Assembly (NCBI RefSeq): GCF_009755605.1
Contig: NZ_WPNZ01000008.1
Location: 248,001-312,000 of the forward strand
Direction of reading: 5' to 3'
Source of the DNA: Streptomyces typhae
GTDB taxonomy: Bacteria > Actinomycetota > Actinomycetes > Streptomycetales > Streptomycetaceae
Length of the DNA: 64,000 nt
In this document: piece by piece, positions 59,753 through 64,000 of the stretch
How the letters are laid out: the number at the start of each line of letters is the position of its first letter
Position numbering within the stretch: position 1 is the first letter of the stretch
Notes under the pieces: model-generated
What the model was told of the DNA's origin: nothing
The model's database searches: none
Seen by the model: the letters and a program-made list of their open reading frames with translations, nothing else
Position numbers and translations under genes: made by a program

Positions 59753-60388
59753 ATGCGCTACTACATCTACCTCTCCACCGCCAAGGTGGACATGCTGTAC
59801 GAGCAGATCCCGCCCAAGCTGCTCAAACGCCTCGCCGTCGAGGCCAAGGTCGACCTGAAGGTGCTCAGCCTCGCCGTACAGTCCCCGCGCACCGAGGCGA
59901 CCATGTACGACCGGCTGAACATCGTCGAGTCGTACCTGGAGCGGGAGTTCGACGTCAGCTGGATGTCGGAGCCCACCGCCTGGTTCCGAGGGGACCTCGG
60001 GCTGCGCGTCGCCGGGTACGGCAGCGTGGCGAGCCCGACGTTCATGGCGGGCCGCGACGGTGACACGCTCGTCGCGCTGATCGGGTCGGCCCACCACCTG
60101 ATCGGGTACGAGCCCGCACCGGACATGCACCGGGTCGGCTGGTCCGGGCTGCCCGCGATGTTCCAGCTTCTTCAGGAGGACGCGGGTCGGCGCGAGGAAC
60201 ACCCAGGTCGACACACCGTGTTCGACGAGGTCCTCTACTTCTCCGAGAAAATGGAGGTGCCGCCCGTGTACTGCGAGTTCCTCGCGCGTCGGCTGATGCA
60301 CGGTGCCTTGACGTTGGACGACGGCCGGGAGCTGACCATCGTCATCGGCACGCCGCTCTACGTGGCGATGGCGGACGGACATGGATGA
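59753..60388 (+). CDS. DUF7019-like protein (module copy 1)
   Basis: A 211-residue soluble protein starting MRYYIYLSTAKVDMLYEQIP. Residues 1-90 are almost identical to the gene at 62377; the rest is diverged. Recognisable segments are RTEATMYDRLNIVESYLERE, SWMSEPTAWFRGDLGLRV, ALIGSAHHLIGYEPAPDM and PPVYCEFLARRLMHGALTLD. It resembles the DUF7019 group of actinobacterial proteins, which I know only as uncharacterised; the match is from memory and tentative. No catalytic motif is evident. The HEAT-repeat gene overlaps its 3' end by eight bases, so the two are coupled. Confidence 0.72.
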   Translation: MRYYIYLSTAKVDMLYEQIPPKLLKRLAVEAKVDLKVLSLAVQSPRTEATMYDRLNIVESYLEREFDVSWMSEPTAWFRGDLGLRVAGYGSVASPTFMAGRDGDTLVALIGSAHHLIGYEPAPDMHRVGWSGLPAMFQLLQEDAGRREEHPGRHTVFDEVLYFSEKMEVPPVYCEFLARRLMHGALTLDDGRELTIVIGTPLYVAMADGHG

Positions 60389-62372
60389 GTTCCCGCCGGT
60401 CGGTGAGCTGATGGACATGCGCCTTGACGGGGATGTGGCGGGCCTGTGCCGGGTGGCACGGGCCGAGGACCACCGTCGCGCCGTACAGGCCGTGGATCTG
60501 CTGGGCGGCATGGCGGCTCCCGAAGCGGCGGACGCGCTGATCGACTGCTGCGGACGGGAGGGTGAACGGTACCGGGGGGTGCGGATGTCGGCCGTGCGCG
60601 CCCTGGGGAAGCGGGGCGAGCGCCGCGCGGTGCCCGTACTGGTCGGGCTCCTGAACCGGGGGCGGCCGGTCGACGATCCCCACACCAACCGCAGCCTGTA
60701 CCGGGCCTTGACGACCATCGGCGGCCCGGAAGCCGTGGCCGGACTCCTCGACGCCCTGGAGGCATCGCAGACGGACGGCCACCGAGCGGAGCAGATCGTC
60801 GACGCTCTCGCCGACCTGCGGTCACCCGAGGCCGTCCCAGGGCTCCTCGCCGCGCTCTGGCAGTTCCTGCCGATCGACCCCCTGCCCGTGGTCCGGGCAC
60901 TCGGCGCGATCGGCGACCCGCGTGCGGGGGCCGCGCTGCTGGTCGTGGCGGACGCCGCCGGAACACGACCGGACGTGCGCCGTGCCGCTGTCGAGGCCCT
61001 GCACTTGCTGCCGTGGCCGCCACCCGTCCAGACGACGGTCCCCGAGAGGCTGCTGAGCCGGGCCCTTCGCGACCAGGACCCCGGCACAGTGCACCTCGCG
61101 GCCGAGCTGCTCTCCCAGACCTTCGAGGGTCGGACCCACTTGTTCGTAGTCCTGAAGAGGGCTGCCGAGCAACCACATCACCCCGAGTGTCCACCCCACA
61201 CCGTCGTCGCCGCTTGCGACCGGGTGGCGGAACTCCCCACGGGCTTCGCCTACGACGAGCAACACCTGAAGTACCCCTACGTCTCCCTGCTCACCTCCCA
61301 TCTGCGGGAGTCCGCCGTCCCGGCCGTGCGCCGGGCGGCGGCCCACGCGCTGGGTGCCCTCGCGGGCGGGACCGCGACCGCCGACCTCCTCGACGCACTG
61401 GACGACCCGCAGGCCACCGAGGCCGTGGCGCACGTCCTCGCAGGCCTCCCCGAACCACCCGTCCACGATTTGCTGGCGCGGCTCACCGATGCCACCCGGA
61501 GCGTCCCTCAACGCCGGGGGTCCGCGCTGGCGCTGAGCCTCACCGGTCCCCCCGAGGCCGCCGCCCCACTCCTGGCCGTCCTGGCGGACGACGCGGCCCC
61601 GACGGCGGTGCGCGCGTCCGCCGCCGACGCACTGGGCACCCTGCGGCACACGGGGGCCGCCGGGTCCCTCGCGGCTGTCACCGCCGACGAGGAGCAGCCC
61701 GGCGCACTGCGCGCCCGCGCCGTACGCGCCCTGGGCCTGATCGGCGCACCGGACACGCTGCCGCTCGTCCTTGCCTGCGTCCGGTCGCCGCACGAGACGG
61801 TAAGGGAACGGGCCGTGCAGGCACTGGGCTCGTTCCCCGTGCCCGAGGCCGCCGCCGCACTAGGGGAGCTCGTCGACTCCCGTGACTCCCGTACGGAGGA
61901 CGACGACGGTGTCGCGCTGGCCGCGCTGTATGCCCTGGACCGGATGGGCGGCCCCGCACTGCCCGTCCTGACAGCCCTGGTCGACCGCGTGCCCCCGGAC
62001 CTCGCCGGCTACCTCGTCGGGGCACTCGCCGACCGCCCCGAACCCGAGGCGACCGCCGCCCTGGGGCGGCTGGCCACGACCCGTGCGCGCGAGACGTACC
62101 CATCCCAGGTGTATGCCGCCGAGGCACTGAGCGAGCGCCGTTCCCCGGAGGCCGTCGCATCCCTGCGGGCACTCGTCGTCAACGACGGCTACTACGGACC
62201 GACCTACGCTGCCGGGCTCCGCGGACTGACAGCGATCGGCACCGAGGAGGCCGTCGAGCACGTCCTGGCGTACTGCCGCGAGGCGCGGTACCTGCACGAG
62301 GGGCATCTCGACGCGCTGACCGCCATCGCCAACGCCCGCGCCGCCGCCCGCGCCGAGAAGGACGTCTCCTGA
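60381..62372 (+). CDS. HEAT-repeat protein (module copy 1)
   Basis: A 663-residue all-helical protein composed of about 18 HEAT-like repeats of 30-32 residues, with recurrent RRAAVEALHLL, VRALGAIGDPRAGAALL, VRRAAAHALGALAGGT and VRERAVQALGSFP. The start MDEFPPVGELMDMRLDGDVAGL matches the start of the second copy at 63058. There is no signal peptide or enzyme motif, so it is a cytoplasmic scaffold or recognition protein. It overlaps the preceding gene by eight bases, and the second module begins four bases after its stop. Confidence 0.85.
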   Translation: MDEFPPVGELMDMRLDGDVAGLCRVARAEDHRRAVQAVDLLGGMAAPEAADALIDCCGREGERYRGVRMSAVRALGKRGERRAVPVLVGLLNRGRPVDDPHTNRSLYRALTTIGGPEAVAGLLDALEASQTDGHRAEQIVDALADLRSPEAVPGLLAALWQFLPIDPLPVVRALGAIGDPRAGAALLVVADAAGTRPDVRRAAVEALHLLPWPPPVQTTVPERLLSRALRDQDPGTVHLAAELLSQTFEGRTHLFVVLKRAAEQPHHPECPPHTVVAACDRVAELPTGFAYDEQHLKYPYVSLLTSHLRESAVPAVRRAAAHALGALAGGTATADLLDALDDPQATEAVAHVLAGLPEPPVHDLLARLTDATRSVPQRRGSALALSLTGPPEAAAPLLAVLADDAAPTAVRASAADALGTLRHTGAAGSLAAVTADEEQPGALRARAVRALGLIGAPDTLPLVLACVRSPHETVRERAVQALGSFPVPEAAAALGELVDSRDSRTEDDDGVALAALYALDRMGGPALPVLTALVDRVPPDLAGYLVGALADRPEPEATAALGRLATTRARETYPSQVYAAEALSERRSPEAVASLRALVVNDGYYGPTYAAGLRGLTAIGTEEAVEHVLAYCREARYLHEGHLDALTAIANARAAARAEKDVS

Positions 62373-62376
62373 CCTC

Positions 62377-63057
62377 ATGCGCTACTACCTCTACGTCTCG
62401 TCCGCCAAAGTGGACATGCTGTACGAGCAGATCCCGCCCAAGCTGCTCAAACGCCTCGCCGTCGAGGCGAAGGTCGACCTGAAGGTGCTCAGCCTCGCCG
62501 TACAGTCCCCGCGTACCGAAGCGACCACGTACGACCGGCTGAACATCGTCGAGTCGTACCTGGAGCGGGAGTTCGACGTCAGCTGGATGTCGGAGCCCAC
62601 CGCCTGGTTCCGAGGGGACCTCGGGCTGCGCGTCGCCGGGTACGGCGAGGTGAACAGGCCGACGCTGATGACGGGCCAGGACGGGGACACGGTCGTCGCG
62701 CTCATCGGGTCCGCGCACCACCTGGTGGGCTATCAGGCGCCGCCGGAGATGGGCCGCATCGGCTTCTCCGGGCTGCCGTCGCTCTTCCGGCTGTTGCGGG
62801 ACACGCCTCCGGAGTGGGAGGACCACTTCAACGTGCGCTCGCGCGGCGGCCGGATGCCGAGTCGGGGTGGCGTCGCCCAGGATGTGCTGCGGGCCGCCGA
62901 GACGCTGACGGTGCCGCCGATGTACTGCGAGTTCCTGGCGCGGCAGTTGATGTGTTCCACGGTGACGCGGGAGGACGGCAAGGAGCTGACGATTCTCGTC
63001 GGGACACCGCTGTACGTGGCGATGTCAGACGAGGCGCACGTGGTCGAGGGGGTCTGA
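62377..63057 (+). CDS. DUF7019-like protein (module copy 2)
   Basis: A 226-residue paralogue of the gene at 59753. The first 90 residues differ at only a few positions (MRYYLYVSSAKVDMLYEQIP), and the DNA is nearly identical over about 62401-62640. Residues 91-226 are diverged and carry an extra stretch (FNVRSRGGRMPSRGGVAQDV). Conserved late segments include ALIGSAHHLVGYQAPPEM and PPMYCEFLARQLMCSTVTRE. The stop TGA is immediately followed by the GTG of the second HEAT gene, so the module architecture is repeated. Confidence 0.72.
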   Translation: MRYYLYVSSAKVDMLYEQIPPKLLKRLAVEAKVDLKVLSLAVQSPRTEATTYDRLNIVESYLEREFDVSWMSEPTAWFRGDLGLRVAGYGEVNRPTLMTGQDGDTVVALIGSAHHLVGYQAPPEMGRIGFSGLPSLFRLLRDTPPEWEDHFNVRSRGGRMPSRGGVAQDVLRAAETLTVPPMYCEFLARQLMCSTVTREDGKELTILVGTPLYVAMSDEAHVVEGV

Positions 63058-64000
63058 GTGGCGGCGGCGGAGGCTGCGTCGGTCGCCGATCTGGTGCGGA
63101 TGCGGATGGACGGTGATGTCCAGGGGCTGTGCCGGGCCACGCGGTCCGGGGAGCATGCGGTCCGGCTGCACGCCACCGAACTGCTCGGCAGCAGCACGGG
63201 TTCGCCGGAAGTCGTCGAGACGCTGCTCACGTGCCTGCGGCGGCGGGGCGACCCCTATCCCGGGGTGCGCTGGCAGGCGGCCAGGGCGCTGGGGCGGCTG
63301 CGGGTGCGCCGGGCGGTGCCCGAGCTGCTGGTGCTGCTCGGCGAGTCACGCGACGACCGCGATCAGCTGGACGGGCCCGTGGTCGAGGCCCTGGTCGCCA
63401 TCGGCGGGCCGGAGGCCGTGCGGGGACTCGTCGGGCTGTGCGGCGAGTTGGCGACCGGCCATGGGTACTGGACGATACGTGTGCTGGACGCGCTGGCCGT
63501 GCTGCGGCCGCCGGAGGCCGTGCACCCGCTGCTCGTCGCGCTCTGGGAGTACCTGCCCGAGCGGGCGGAGCCCGTGGTGCGGACGCTCGGCGCGATCGGG
63601 GACCCGCGCGCCACCTCCGCCCTCCTGAACCTCGCGCACACCCCCTCCCCCGGTACCCATCTGCGACTCGCCGCCGTCAGGGCGCTGCACGCGCTGCCCG
63701 ACATCGACTGGCCGTCGGCTCACTGGTGGCCGCCCGCCGAGACCCTGCTGCACGCCCCGCAGCGCGACCCGGACCCGGAGACGGCCCGCCTCGCGACGGC
63801 GCTCCTTTCCAGGACGGAGGACGGCAGGGCCCATCTGTGGGACGTGCTCCGCCGAGCGGCGGGGTCGCGGGACCCCGAGTGCCCGCCCCACGCCGTGGCC
63901 GCGGCCTGCGACGGCATCGCGGCGGAGCCCGCCCTCTTCGCCGTACCGGAACGGGACGAACACATCGCCCTGCTGCGGCACCACCTGCGCGAGGCGCCGG
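63058..64000 (+). CDS. HEAT-repeat protein (module copy 2), cut by the window end
   Basis: An open frame from GTG at 63058 runs to the window edge without a stop: at least 314 residues. It starts VAAAEAASVADLVRMRMDGD then VQGLCRATRSGEH, parallel to the start of copy 1, and continues with HEAT-like repeats (VRWQAARALGRLRVRRAVPE, VVRTLGAIGDPRATSALLNL, LRLAAVRALHALPDIDWPSA). It is directly adjacent to the preceding stop. As with copy 1 there is no enzyme motif, so the role is probably binding or scaffolding. Confidence 0.85.
   Translation, partial: MAAAEAASVADLVRMRMDGDVQGLCRATRSGEHAVRLHATELLGSSTGSPEVVETLLTCLRRRGDPYPGVRWQAARALGRLRVRRAVPELLVLLGESRDDRDQLDGPVVEALVAIGGPEAVRGLVGLCGELATGHGYWTIRVLDALAVLRPPEAVHPLLVALWEYLPERAEPVVRTLGAIGDPRATSALLNLAHTPSPGTHLRLAAVRALHALPDIDWPSAHWWPPAETLLHAPQRDPDPETARLATALLSRTEDGRAHLWDVLRRAAGSRDPECPPHAVAAACDGIAAEPALFAVPERDEHIALLRHHLREAP

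Noticed and set aside
1..64000. Mobile element, tRNA or prophage boundary
   Set aside because: No transposase, integrase, terminal inverted repeats or tRNA-like cloverleaf were seen; the accessory right end has no visible attachment site.

Overview
The window looks like the chromosome of a high-GC actinomycete, almost certainly a Streptomyces. The evidence is GC-rich codon use with GTG and TTG starts, a WhiI-type sporulation regulator behind a sigma-WhiG-like promoter, NgcEFG and Rok7B7-like genes, XRE/DUF397/anti-sigma-type ATPase gene sets, and housekeeping gene order familiar from Streptomyces (hemQ-hemG, hemE, DUF3000, whiI, rnd, fadA-fadB, dxs). No rRNA, tRNA, CRISPR array, integrase or insertion sequence was seen.

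Layout. 1-8.4 kb: repeat-rich end of an upstream gene, a small zinc-ribbon-like protein, a PTH2-type peptidyl-tRNA hydrolase, DUF5959, then a locus in which a DUF692 (MNIO) enzyme fused to a partner-like helical domain lies between two paralogous DUF4142 genes and is followed by a TIGR04222 membrane protein and a secreted S33 peptidase. 8.4-20.5 kb: RNHCP protein, haem genes hemQ and hemG, a DUF4349 lipoprotein, a CoA-disulfide-reductase-like flavoprotein, an epimerase, hemE, a tandem array of intergenic repeats, DUF3000, whiI and ribonuclease D. 20.7-24 kb: fadA-fadB beta-oxidation operon. 24-34 kb: a propeller-like protein, a NYN protein and a poly-gamma-glutamate (Cap/Pgs)-type locus: NlpC/P60 hydrolase, CapC, CapB with a long H/Q/Y-rich tail, a double-HAMP membrane protein, a CapA lipoprotein, and a divergent lipoprotein hydrolase candidate. 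34-48 kb: a GT-C glycosyltransferase, an APC permease, dxs, then two sugar ABC operons (xylFGH-like and ngcEFG) around a ROK regulator. 48.5-64 kb is accessory: a KAP NTPase coupled to an Hsp70-like ATPase; two secreted I36 inhibitor genes, the first frameshifted into the second; a lipoprotein; a large GH92 mannosidase; an XRE/ATPase/DUF397 set; and a tandemly duplicated two-gene module (DUF7019-like protein plus HEAT-repeat protein) that runs off the window end.

How genes work together. hemE, hemG and hemQ serve late haem synthesis. fadA and fadB are translationally coupled. In both ABC operons a hairpin separates the binding-protein gene from the next gene, and the ROK gene between them is the likely sugar-responsive regulator. 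The Cap genes probably make and export an anionic amino-acid polymer, with NlpC/P60 and lipoprotein hydrolases acting outside the cell.

Best candidates for undescribed biology are the duplicated DUF7019/HEAT module, the KAP-Hsp70 pair, the MNIO-partner fusion and the Cap locus with its low-complexity CapB tail. Short tandem repeats in phase with the reading frame recur in several genes, and at least seven genes look leaderless.
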